DNA from: Takakia lepidozioides
Taxonomy: Eukaryota > Streptophyta > Takakiopsida > Takakiales > Takakiaceae
Length of the DNA: 64,000 nucleotides
Assembly (NCBI GenBank): GCA_030704615.1
Contig: CM060731.1
Span: 88,082,756 to 88,146,755 of the forward strand
Direction of reading: 5' to 3'
Shown piece after piece: positions 1-10,339 of the stretch; position 1 is the stretch's first letter, and the number at the start of each line of letters is the position of its first letter. The notes under the pieces are model-generated. The model ran no database searches, was not told where the DNA came from, and was given only the letters and a program-made list of their open reading frames with translations. The position numbers and the translations under genes are program-made.

Positions 1-2878
1 GATGTTAACAGACATGGATCAAAAGCATGACGGACACCCCTGGTGTGTGACAAAGACCAGTAGCACGAAAATTGCTGATGGTGTTTGTGTACAATACGTC
101 CTGTGTGCGGGGAAGCTGAGGTGCCTCAATCCCGCCTGCTTCCACTTTCTCTCCAAAGGAGGGCAGAGAAACGAGACAGATTGGACTGGCACAACGCATC
201 ATCCATTCATTGTCTCCAGCCAAGCTCCTGCGGGTACTTTCAAGTGCGCATATTGCAAAGAACCACCGACGTGCATGTCCATGTGCAGAGCCAAGCAATA
301 TTACGTTATCCATTTGCTCCCGGACTTGACTAGAGCTTGCATACACGTTGGAGTCCACTGCCACCCCTTGGCGAGAGGCAACATGCGTGAGGTTGTGCAG
401 GAAGCACATGACATCATAAAAGAGGAGGTGAAATTGAGCCTCGGAGCCAGATCAAAGCAGATTCAGCTGAAGGCAGCCCACAAGATTGCTCTTGGCAAAA
501 TCATGTCTAAAGATGGTTCAGACCGGGTGCCCTTGAACGAAGAGGAGATGCTTGACCTGTTGGAGTCCGTCTTGCACGTTTGTAGTCCGAATGTGCGGAA
601 TCACATCGTATCTTGCAAGCAGGAGTTCGGCCGGGGGTCGGACATGCACTCAATCCTGGAGGTGAAACAAATGATTGGGTATGACTACATCCAAGGTAGC
701 AGGTTTCCACGGCAAGGCAGCGAATCCGATCGTTGTTACATTTTTAAAATGTCGACGTGTGGTCGACTTGGTCACTCGCATGACAACTGGAAACTTGTCG
801 AATGCTTGGGTGATGTTTGATCACATCAAACGAATTACAAACCATCAGTGGGTGACTATGGGTGCGCATGTTTATGACTATCACTCCAAGAGGCTCATGA
901 CGATTGCAATCTGCGAGATGAAAGGGGAGGACACACAGTCGGAGATGCATCTGTGGGAGGGCATAAACGAGCAGATGGCAAGGGCGGGATTGCCAGAGCC
1001 CAATTTCAGGGGATTCATGGCAAACAACGCTCAGGCCAACTGGGCAGCGGTGCGGCGTGTGTACGGTGAGGACCCCAATGTTCCAATGGAGGGGAAAGAG
1101 AGATCCTGTGGATTCCATTGGATGCAGAGTCTATCTCACTACACTACCAAATTTGTTGCTAGCTCATTCCAGGCTGAACACCGTGTCCTTTGTACGGCGT
1201 GGAAGGATGCACCCACATTTGATGACGCGGAGGTTAAGTTTGCTATCATCGAGGCTTGGTGGAACACGTCAGGTGCAGTGGAGACAACCAATCTGGGACC
1301 CTTGCACAGCTGGTTGGGGTGGTGGCATTTCCGGTATCGACAGTTCGGACAGTACATGCGGGAGGTATGATCCTGTCATTTTCGTGCAATTGTCTTTCTA
1401 TTACGGACCTTTCCATTGGTTCCTCACCATTGTTTGTGTCCTTGTAGGAGCGGTGCTTGGATTCCGACACGGACATGCCGAACACGAATATGGCAGAATC
1501 AGTGCACTCCTCCTGGCGTGCGTCTTCTGTCGCACATCTGGTGGACGTAGTGACGGCCACAACGGAGGACATCGAAAGAGCAATCATGCAGCAAGCCACG
1601 TACTACAAGTTCCTGAGCGGCAAACAATGGGGCTTTGGGCCGGACAGGGAGGAATTGTTGGTACGAACAGCTTCGAGGTCGAAGAATCCACTGAAATGGG
1701 CAACAACTTTGCGAGAGAAGATAAAAGGGACGCCTCTGCACCGCAGAGGTGAGCACCTAGAGGGGGACGTCCGTACTCGCCCTGTGAGGCGGAGGATTGA
1801 AGAGGAACCCGGGTGCAAAGAGGATTCCTAGAGATCCGACAGGAACATTCGGACAGCACCTCGAGGGCCCGTCATGTTGCCGCACAATGTGTCTTCCAGC
1901 AGTGGAAGCCCAAGAAATTCCAGATCGCCATCGCCTTCAAGCGAGGATTCCGTGCGAGAAATTCCCACCGCTCGCTTGCCCCAGATTCCGCCCGCTGTTA
2001 TGCAGTATGGCCAAGCCATTGTGGAGACGACTGTGTCTGCGTCACAGTGGAGAATTGCTCGCACAAAGCCGTCGTTTCGAGGCAGGTGTTCCGCAATTCG
2101 AGTGGATACACGGCAATGTTGTTTAGAGATGATAAGGAGGAATCCAGATGGTGCTGTCCCTGCTCCTACTTTTACACGAAGATTTGTCCATGCAAAGTTT
2201 GCGGAGGCAACAACCACCCAGTTCTGGTTCTGCAGGCACGACATTATGACTTGCGTGTATGGAAAGCCCAAGTACGGCATACAAACAATGCCAGAGGCTC
2301 CCCCGGTGTGGCCGGTGGAACCAGGCTGCAATCTGAGTCAAGTTGAGGCCGACGCCCTTATCGCCGCAGGATTTCGGATGGTGCAGCGCACTGACGTCCC
2401 CAGACAACCATTTCCGCTTCCACGGCCTCCACCACCGACCCCTATGAGAGCAAGAACAATGGGACCCGACAGCTCTAAGCATCCTACACACCGTTGGGGG
2501 AAACCGAAGAGGCGGCGACCTCCCTCAAAAGTGAACGAAACAAGGATGGGGAATGCACTTCGGATAAACTGTACAATCCAGAGCTCGACAGAAGTGCCCC
2601 CACCAGGCTTCGGGCGTGTGTATCAGATGGCCACGACAGGCTCAGCTGTTTGCAATGAGGTGTACACCATCACCATTTCAGAATTACCCACCTGCAATTG
2701 CACCGACTTTCAGATCATGGCGAACAAGGGGGCATCATACTGCCCTTGCAAGCATCTGTACTACGTGTACCTAAAGAGACTCCGGTGTAATTCCACAACT
2801 CATCACTTCATACATGCACCAGGGTTGAGCCCCCAAGAGGTGCACACTCTTCTGAATATGGATCCAGGGGACCAGTGA
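1..2878 (+). pseudogene. Mutator-like (MULE) transposase with SWIM zinc finger, 5' end outside the window
   Basis: This is a DNA-transposon transposase of the MULE/plant transposase type. The N-terminal part (frame 2, to about 745) is Cys-rich. The reading then moves to frame 3 (about 700-1364), where a transposase core with SNAWVMFDHIKR and FRGFMANNAQANW is seen. A phase-0 GT-AG intron of 83 bp fits 1365-1447, after which frame 2 resumes with NTNMAESVHSSW. A TAG at 1829-1831 interrupts this frame, which otherwise stays open to the stop at 2878. The C-terminal 90 residues hold a SWIM finger: CNC then a CPCKH pair near 2693-2755, typical of MULE transposases. The frame change and the stop suggest a decayed copy, although a further intron could explain the first. 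A fragment of the same gene type lies at the far end of the window (63,866-64,000) and a SWIM fragment at 8,762-9,232. Confidence 0.7.
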
Positions 2879-3540
2879 CCTTGGCTTGCGGTCCCAACAT
2901 TATGGTACGCCCATCCTTTTCGGATAGTAGCAAGTAGCTCTAACTCTGGCCACAGAAAGGTTTGACTTATGTCTTGCCTACCAGTAACCTGTTTTGCTCG
3001 AACTAAGATAATACTATGTCATTCACTCGTGTTTCCACGTGCATGTATTTTTGTGTGTTGGAGGGTTCCTGTTTTTCTGCTCTCCCAAACTTTGCTTTCC
3101 TCATTCGACCCCCGGCAAGGAAATGCAGCGCCGCATTTCCAAGTAACGTCGTAGGTACTGGTAGATGCGGCATTCACCAACACCAAACTGCCCAGAAATT
3201 TCGCACGTGCGAACCCTAATGCGGCACCGCATTTCCCAGTTGAGTCGCAAACCTTTCCCGCCGAATACTCGAAGATGATAGAATTGTGCAGACTCTATTG
3301 GTTCAATCGCGGTAAAAGGGTCAGCTTCATTCCAATGTTAAGGCATGTAAAACCGCGGAATACTCTATACAGGCCAGTATGCGACGTCCTTTTGCCGTGG
3401 TATACTGGATTTCTCGTTGCACGGTCACTCATTTCCATGAGTGGATCTAAAAAACCATGAGCGGAGTTGTTACTGACGACATATCTTCGCCGCATTACAG
3501 GATCTGGAACTTCCAAAAACGGCAAGGTCAAATTAAAAAC
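2879..3540. other. non-coding 3' flank of the MULE with two isolated palindromes
   Basis: No gene is seen. Two single copies of the genome's short palindrome occur here, AAATGCAGCGCCGCATTT near 3120-3138 and ATGCGGCACCGCAT near 3218-3232. They have the same GGNNCC core as the large arrays further on. Confidence 0.5.
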
Positions 3541-3550
3541 TATTATTTTA

Positions 3551-3646
3551 GAGGAGTCCGCTCATGAAATCCGCGTGTCTTAGATTTCGGCTCACCGCTC
3601 ATGCGGCTCATGGCTCATGGCTCATGGTTTCTGCTCATGAAATAGT
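3551..3646 (+). mobile_element. putative DNA-transposon end with GCTCATG repeats
   Basis: Several GCTCATG or GGCTCATG repeats lead into the terminal word GCTCATGAAATAG at 3633-3645. The same word ends the segments at about 8746 and 63,866, preceded there too by GCTCATG repeats and a Pu/Py tract. I read it as the right end of an unclassified transposon, possibly the MULE upstream. The opposite end was not found. Confidence 0.4.
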
Positions 3647-3654
3647 AAACCTCG

Positions 3655-4915
3655 AGAATATCCCTCGGATGGAAAAACGGCACCGAATTTCCATCCGAGG
3701 CCGTTCGGATGAAGACGTCTCGTGGGGAGAGGACGACACCTGCCCGACAGAGAATATCCCTCGGATGGAAAAACGGCGCCGAATTTCCATCCGAGGCCGT
3801 TCAGATGAAGTCGTCTCGTGGGGAGAGGACGACACCTGCCCGACAGAGAACCTCCCTCGGATGAAAAAACGGCGCCGAATTTCCATCCGAGGCCTTTCGG
3901 ATGGAGTTGTCTCGGGGGGGAGAGGCCGACACCTAGCCGACAAAGAACACCCCCCGGATGGAAAAACGGCGCCGTTTCCATATGAGGCCCGTCGGATGAA
4001 GTCGTCTCGGGGGGAGAGGCCGACACCTGCCCAACAGAGAACATCCCTCGGATGGAAAAACGGCGCCGAATTGCCATCCGAGGCCGTTCGGATGAAGTCG
4101 TCTCGTGGGGAGAGGACGACACCTGCCCGACAGAGAACATCCCTCAGATGGAAAAATGGCGCCGAATTTCCATCCGAGGCCGTTCGGATGAAGTTGTCTC
4201 GGGGGGAGAGGCCGACACCTGGCCAACAAAGAACATCCCCTGGATGGAAAAACGGCGCCGAATTTCGATACGAGGCCCGTCGGATGAAGTCGTCTCGGGG
4301 GGAGAGGCCGACACCTGCCCTACAGAGAACATCCCTCGAATGGAAAAACGGCACCGAATTTCCATCCGAGGCCGTTCGGGTGAAGTCATCTCGTGGGGAG
4401 AGGCCGACACCTGACCGACAGAGAATATCCCTTGGATGAAAAAATGGCGCCAAATTTCCATCCGTGGCCGTTCGGATGAAGTCGTCTCGGGGGGAGAGGC
4501 CGACACCTGGCCGACAGAGAACATCCCCCGGATGGAAAAATGGCGCTGAATTCCCATACGAGGCCCGTTGGATGAAGTCGTCTCGGGGGGAGAGGCCGAC
4601 ACCTGGCCGACAGAGAACATCCCCCGGATGGAAAAACGGCGCTGAATTTCCATACGAGGCCCGTCGGATGAAGTCGTCTCGGGGGGAGAGGCCGACACCT
4701 GGCCGACAGAGAACATCCCCCGGATGGAAAAACGGCGCTGAATTTCCATACGAGGCCCGTCGGATGAAGTCGTCTCGGGGGGAGAGGCCGACAGAGAACA
4801 TCCCTCGGATGGAAAAACGGCGCCGTATTTCCATCCAAGGCCGCACGGATGGAGTCGTCTCGGGGGGAGTGGCCGAAAGAGATCATCTGCAGGATGGAAA
4901 AACGGCGCCGAATAT
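3655..4915. repeat. 96-bp satellite, about 13 units
   Basis: Units repeat every 96-97 bp (the word TCCCTCGGAT recurs at 3661, 3757, 3853). Each unit has a near-palindrome GGAAAAACGGCGCCGAATTT, a second inverted motif ATCCGAGGCCGTTCGGAT, and the word GTCGTCTCG. Because 96 is a multiple of 3 the array stays open in several frames on both strands (up to 403 codons on the minus strand). These ORFs are by-products of the repeat, not genes. Confidence 0.85.
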
Positions 4916-5104
4916 GCATCAACAGACGCCCGTATCGACCCTTCATCAACAATTTTCATTCGTTTTTCGTGTTTTTTTGTCTAATTAGTCACTCAACTTA
5001 GAGTTTTTTGCCTGCGGTCCACTTTTTGGCACGTTATGCCAACCAATGTCGTCCGGTAGAGACAAATTCGGTGCCGGATTTCCATTTATGAGGTGGACCG
5101 ACTT

Positions 5105-5460
5105 ACTTGCAGGATGGAAATTTGGCGCCGGTTTTCCATCCGGCCGCGCTCCCGCTTGCCTGCAGGATGGAAATTCGGCGCCGGTTTTCCATCCGGCTGC
5201 GCTCCCGCTTGCCTGCAGGATGGAAATTCGGCGCCGGTTTTCCATCCGGCTGCGCTCCCGCTTGCCTGCAGGATGTAAATTCGTCGCCGGTTTTCCATCC
5301 GGCCGAGCTCTGACTTGCCTGCAGGATGGAAATTCTGCGCCGGTTTTCCATCTGGCTGCTTCTGAATGAGAACGTCTCGAGCGGAGGGAGGGCCACGGTG
5401 CGTCCCACTTCATCCGCTGAATGGAAATTCGGCGCCATTTTTTCCATCCAGCGGGCTGCT
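5105..5460. repeat. 53-bp tandem repeat with GGCGCC palindromes
   Basis: Five units start with AGGATGGAAATTCGGCGCC at about 5111, 5164, 5217, 5270 and 5323, an exact 53-bp period. A sixth, diverged unit lies near 5420-5455. The core is the palindrome-like GGAAATTCGGCGCCGGTTTT. The 53-bp period is the same as that of the palindrome array at 28.4-30.3 kb. Confidence 0.85.
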
Positions 5461-5944
5461 GATGAAGTCTTGGGGGGAGGGTGGGCCAGGTGGCGCCTGT
5501 GGGCAACCTCCATACCTACATTTAAGGGCGCAGTTGCGCATTAAATGTCCTCCGCCGTCTGTTTGAACCAGATGTTCCGCACGGATACCGCGCTTGCTTC
5601 CCGGATACGCCTTCGACACCTGATGTGATGGGTGGATGAAGTTCCATTCGAGGCATGTACGCACGCATTCTGCGGGAGATTTTTTCTTTTACTCGGACTT
5701 ATGCCGCGTGGAGAAGGGCGTGGCTCTTCTGAGAGAAACCCCACATCCAGACCGCGTCGCAAACTAAAGCCTTTGTACTACGGGCAGCAATGCGGCAATG
5801 CGGACCAGCCGAACGGCGACAAGGCGGCAACGCGCCTTCTGTGCAGGTACATACACGTTGCCTTTCTTTGATCCGTGGCCATTGTAGTCCCTACATTTCC
5901 AGGATGTAAGTTGCCTTATGTGGCGCATGAAAATTAGTTGTGAA
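5461..5944. other. unassigned sequence between repeats
   Basis: No gene is recognised. By position it could be the remains of upstream introns or exons of methyltransferase copy A, but no similarity to the exons of copies B or B' is visible. Confidence 0.3.
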
Positions 5945-6180
5945 GCCCCTAGAAAAATGGCGCCGAATTTCCTGTTTCCGGCCATGGGGCGGATAGCTAA
6001 GCCCCGGGGGTGGCTGGCACAGTCTGGAAATGCGGCACCATTTTTCCAGTTCCGGGCCCAGTCAGTTCTGGGACTTAGCCATTTTCGGACCCTGTACTGG
6101 AAAAATGGCGCCATATTTCCAGTTCCGGGCCCAGTCAGATCTGGGACTTAGCCATTTTCGGACCCAACGTGGAAAAATGG
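5945..6180. repeat. palindrome-bearing repeats in the intron before copy A
   Basis: Four palindromic blocks of the form GGAAA-NNN-GGCGCC-NNN-TTTCC occur. Two share a roughly 79-bp repeat containing CCGGGCCCAGTCAG and TTAGCCATTTTCGGACC. The arms are AAATGGCGCCATA rather than the TGCGGCGCCGCA seen near copy B. The block ends just before the splice acceptor at 6210-6211. Confidence 0.7.
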
Positions 6181-6211
6181 ATGTGATTCTGTCTGTGTTT
6201 TTTGAATGCAG

Positions 6212-8505
6212 GTACTGTAAGTTCTCCCTGTTGGAGAAAGGTCATCTGTCCTTCGAGCCGCCATTCTTCCTCGCATGGAGGAACCCTGAGCTGACTCCAT
6301 GTACACTGACGTTATCATGAAGGAGTGGCATCTGGAGCATTTGCGCGACTGCCCTTGGTATGTGGACCTTCCGCCCGGCTCACTCGACTCATCCGAGTTC
6401 CAATTGAAGCTGGATGCGGAGGCCCGACGAAACCGGGCTCCGCTGCCTCCGCTGGGTCCAAAGGAGGCGAAAGGGCTTGCCAAGTCCAGGAAAGCGGCAG
6501 AGCTTGCTCAGGCAGGTATTCAGGAGAAATTGAACGAGAAGAATAAAGGACAAATGAAAGGACACGGAAACAGGGGAGTAAAGTAACCCCCAAAAAACAA
6601 AAAACCACCGGGGCACCAGAGGAGGCGCAGGAGGGGCCCCAAGGGAGTGACTCCGACGACGACTTTGTGCAAGGTCCTGCGACTACTGCTGCTGCTACCA
6701 AGTCACCGGTCGTCCAGGTTCCCAAGTTAGTTCGGACTGGGACTGGCTCTGCCAAGAAGTTGGCATTTGAGGGCGAGCCTACACGGCGGTATTCGGCGAT
6801 GACGTTTCCGCAGAGGCCAAAGCTAGAATCCCCAACTATCATCCAATGCGTCAATGAGAGCTTCCTTGATGCTCTGGCTGCCAGGGCGAAGAAGGTGGCA
6901 CACAACAAGTCTCTAGAGGAGCTGAAGGGGAAAGCCAAGAAGAGGGCTGCTGCTACAGAGCCTAAAGACACCCCTGGTTTGGAAGCCATGATGGAATTCT
7001 TCACGGCTGTGAGCACGGATTGCAAGAGCACTCGGGGGGGGGGGGGGGGGGTTGAGGTGGAGAGAGCCTACGATATGATTCTCCTCGATATTCCAGATGG
7101 GGACCTGCTAGAGGCCTGGATGGTGTGCCCACCTGGAACAGGTTTACGGAGGACTACTGGAGAGCCGGGTTTGGGCTGGCGGGGATGCTCCTGGATGACG
7201 GTGGATGTATGGTGGTCCTTGCCACAAGAGGGAAGACCACAGAGAATGCTGTGGCAAGGTGGACACCAAAAAGTGTCACCCCGGTCCTCCTCAAAAAATG
7301 GTTCTGCATCAATACGCAGGGGTTGCAAACAGAGTGTAAGTTATCAATCTATTGCATTCACTTCATATTGTGGTGTATCTAGACTAGACCCTGGAGTGGA
7401 TCCCTCTTTTGTTGGATGTGCAGACATTGGTGTTTGAGGCATATTGTTTTGTGAAGAGAGGGTCTACGTTCAAATTCCGCAATGATGGTCGTCTTGTTGA
7501 TGCCGCTGTGGACACTGTTACCTACGATGTCCTCTACAACTATGTGCCCCAATCCAGTATGCCGAAGGACACAAAGACAGGCAAACCGTGGCTGTACAGT
7601 CGGACCCGGAGCCCTGCTTTCATCCAAACCCTCATGGAGACGTGCTCGGATGTCCAAGGGCGGATTCTTGACCTCACATGCGGCACGGGTAAGCCTTCAC
7701 GTGCACATTTTGTCCCTTGGCCTGATTGCAATTGCATGCCGCATGCTACTAACCACCCGCTTTGTCCCTCAGGTGCTTCAAAGTGGGTAGGGACGTTGTA
7801 CGACAGGCATGTCTTCGCCTTCGAGCCAGATACTGCCCTCCACAACTCTGAACTTGCAGCGGCTGAACGTCTGCCGAAAGAGGAAGAGGCATCCTTGGAG
7901 GATGAGGAAGAATCCGAGAAGGAGGTGGGGGAGGTACAAGTTGGGATCGAGGCCGAGGAGCCCCCGGTTTACGAGTGAGTGGTCGCATTGTAAGTTGCCT
8001 CCTGATTTCGTGAGGCACCTCCCTTCGCTCTCTTATTTCATTGAAAGACCATTTTTGGCTTCTGCTGGTATAAACATTCTTAAAGTGGATTTGTTCTTAC
8101 TGCAGGATGCCAAGTATTGTAGGAGGGACGTCTACACCACAATTCATGGGCAGGAGGAACGTGTCTTTTTTTGCCAAGGGGGATTTCATGTCGAGTCTAG
8201 AAAGTACAACAGATTTTAGACGAGGCAAGCCTCAAGAAAATGAAGATGAGGGAGGAGGCAGCAGCTATTAGAGCCCGTTAGGCTCGTAGATTTGTCTTGG
8301 ATTTTGCTGAGGAAAGTGGGGGAGAAGAGGCAGAAGATTCCCAGGAGGTGAGGTGGACAGTCCCCCAAGGAGAGGACGGAATTTTTGAGAGGCATAGTGG
8401 AACTGATGCATCACAGAGGATGGGGGGGATGAGGGGGATGGGGGGGATGGGGGGGATGAGGGGGATGAGGAGGAAGGTGGGGCAAGTTCCTCGGAGGGTG
8501 TAAGA
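6212..8505 (+). pseudogene. copy A: beta-class DNA methyltransferase-like gene, 5'-truncated
   Basis: This is a multi-exon gene piece related to copy B (24.4-28.2 kb) and copy C (50.8-52.2 kb). Exon matches start at an acceptor at 6210-6211 (PPFFLAW, then CPWYVDLPPG). A charged linker follows, then a motif IV-like strand YDMILLDIPDG near 7070-7100, then LDDGGCMVVLATRGKT, then AFIQTLMETCSDV and LDLTCGTG near 7627-7690. The order IV before I is that of beta-class N4C/N6A amino-methyltransferases. Introns with good borders are 7689-7772 (inside motif I) and 7975-8105. The last exon has VRWTVPQGEDGIFE. Frame shifts near 6300, 6580, 7040 (a G-run) and 7125 and a stop near 8270 mark it as decayed. 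The ParB-like half is missing. DIPDG lacks the usual D/S/N-P-P-Y/F/W, so activity is doubtful. Confidence 0.6.
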
Positions 8506-8639
8506 GAGTAGTGCCCATTCCGGCTATGACAGTTAGGACACACTTGTATAGATGTGGCTTGCCACAAAATTTGCAATAACATGTTGCATTTCATTGCTAT
8601 GACGAGTCCACTGGTGCCACATTTCCAACTTCACATGAC

Positions 8640-8746
8640 CCTATTTCCGTGCCTCCTAACCCTATTTCCATGGACACACAATGGTCCGCTCATGTTTTTT
8701 TTTTTTTCCGCTCATGCTCATGCCGCTCATGAAATAGCAGCCCCCC
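8640..8746 (+). mobile_element. putative DNA-transposon right end (GCTCATGAAATAGCAGCCCC)
   Basis: CCTATTTCC and GCTCATG repeats lead into GCTCATGAAATAGCAGCCCC and a C-run ending about 8746. The end is nearly the same as at 63,844-63,866. It lies directly against a MULE SWIM fragment, so the element probably landed in a MULE copy. Confidence 0.45.
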
Positions 8747-8761
8747 ACTCTGGGCACTGAT

Positions 8762-9232
8762 GTGCCACATGCTCCGGCAATGCCTCCACCCGGTACCGAC
8801 TCCCACCCAACAAAAAGAGATGGAAAAATAATGCGCCGTGTCGCTTCGGGTGCAGATCACGACTGCAAGATGGAATCGGCTAGAATTTTGCAGGCTTGGG
8901 TGACTCGTATCACCGAAGTCCCGGCCCCGGGGTATGGACGGATTTACACAGTGTTGTCTACTGGCTCAGTTCTTCATGACAAAGAATATCAGGTTACCGT
9001 GGGGAATTTCCCTGCGTGCACTTGTCCGGATTTTGTAACGATGCGTGAGGGCGCTCTTGGCATGAGAGGGAAGTGGGTCCCCTGCAAGCATCAATATTAC
9101 ATATACCTTATAATTATGTGCTGCGATGGTAAGAGAGACCAATTCATTCACCAAGCCACACTAGGTTACGGAGAAGTCATTACTCTTCTGCAGCGGGACA
9201 CCTGGCGTGGGGCTCCGCCAAATTCTCTTTGA
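8762..9232 (+). pseudogene. SWIM zinc-finger C-terminus of a second MULE transposase
   Basis: An open frame of 156 codons matches the tail of the first MULE at 2580-2878: TEVPAPGYGRIY, then ACTCPDF and PCKHQYYIY forming the CxC and CxH pairs of a SWIM finger, then a GEVITLL tail. The transposase core is absent, so this is a fragment. It is a diverged relative, not a recent copy. Confidence 0.7.
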
Positions 9233-10100
9233 ACACAAATAAGCCATGCCCACTTCCCGTGCTGGTTTTCAGCTTATCGTGTGAAGTCTTTGCATGTAGG
9301 ACAAACACATACATTTTGTTCACGGAACCAAGGCAATTGCACATGCCATTCATTGTAGGCGTCATTATGTGAATTGAAATAAAGTGTGACAATCATTTTG
9401 AGCTCAAATCTGCCATATGTTCATATTCTTCTTTTTGTGCAGACATTGCAGACATGATGCATGGTGGCCCCTTTGTTTTGTCCACGGTAATAGGCCCTCT
9501 TCCTGCAATCCTCGCCTATAGGGCCTGCTTCTCCAGCACATTTGTGCCGCTCACGCTTCCCTGAAGCATGAGCTCAGCTCACGCTTCCCTGAAGCATGAG
9601 CTCAGCTCACGCTTTGTAGCTACAACGTGAGCTTAGCTCCCAGGCTAACGGGGCTGGGCTCACGCCGTAGCTATGCTGCAATGACGAAGGCCTCGGGATG
9701 GTCAGGGTTGCTTGAATGGGGGGTAAGCGGGGGAGTAGCTGATAGTGGGGAGTGGGAGGGGGTTTGATTTGTTGTGGTATTGGCGGGAGATAGGGTGTGT
9801 GGAGAGAGAGGGGGGGTGTCCGAGGGGAGGTGTGTATGGGTGCCTTGGGAGGCTTTGAGCTTCTGGAGTGTAGAGGTAGCTGGGGCTGTTCTAAATTCTG
9901 GAAGGAGGTCATGTTTCTTGTGGGGGAAGAGTGAGCATGGGAGGTCGCAATCAAGGGTACAAAAAGCTGTCGGGTGACAGAATAGGGAGCGGAGGTGTAG
10001 CAGATACCTGCGCGTTTTGATAGTAGCACGAGAATGTTTCAAGGTAAATTGATTTGGGGTTAATATCCGATTGCCAGTGGCTGTGGTGAGTTGGGTAAGG
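9233..10100. other. non-coding stretch with short tandem and inverted repeats
   Basis: At about 9549-9606 a 28-29 bp unit containing CTCACGCTTCCCTGAAGCAT is repeated twice and followed by diverged inverted copies of GCTCACG. From about 9700 to 9900 the plus strand is strongly purine/T-biased (GGGGG and GTGT runs). Long minus-strand ORFs here are Pro/Ser-rich low-complexity frames and are not supported as genes. Confidence 0.4.
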
Positions 10101-10114
10101 TTAGTGATATGGCG

Positions 10115-10182
10115 TGTAGGTCACGTCAGACCTGACGCCGACAGGACCTCCGTCACGTCAGGTTTCGGAAATATTCTCGCGG
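10115..10182. repeat. TGACGTGACG-type motif block, copy 1
   Basis: The segment GTCACGTCAGACCTGACGCC followed by GACCTCCGTCACGTCAGG is shared, in reverse orientation, with 52,690-52,755, including the adjoining AATATTC. A related block is at 54,650-54,715. All three lie next to GCGACC palindrome arrays or their genes, so these are probably parts of the same transposon family. Confidence 0.5.
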
Positions 10183-10339
10183 CAAAAGTTGACTTTCTTC
10201 TTCACTCTCACGACGTGGCGAAGGTGGATCGACAGCAAGTGCTCGGGCTGCGTGCAAATCGGCAACGAGGCCGTCCACATTTGGCAATAAAGCCCCCAAA
10301 ACACGATGATAACGGTCTGTCTATAGTCGCCTCCATTGC

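Noticed and set aside
3551-3646. Helitron 3' end
   Set aside because: No CTRR terminus preceded by a short hairpin, and no Rep/helicase coding nearby.
3635-4846. 403-codon minus-strand ORF and overlapping ORFs
   Set aside because: They follow from a 96-bp tandem unit that lacks stops; frames are open on both strands and there is no domain.
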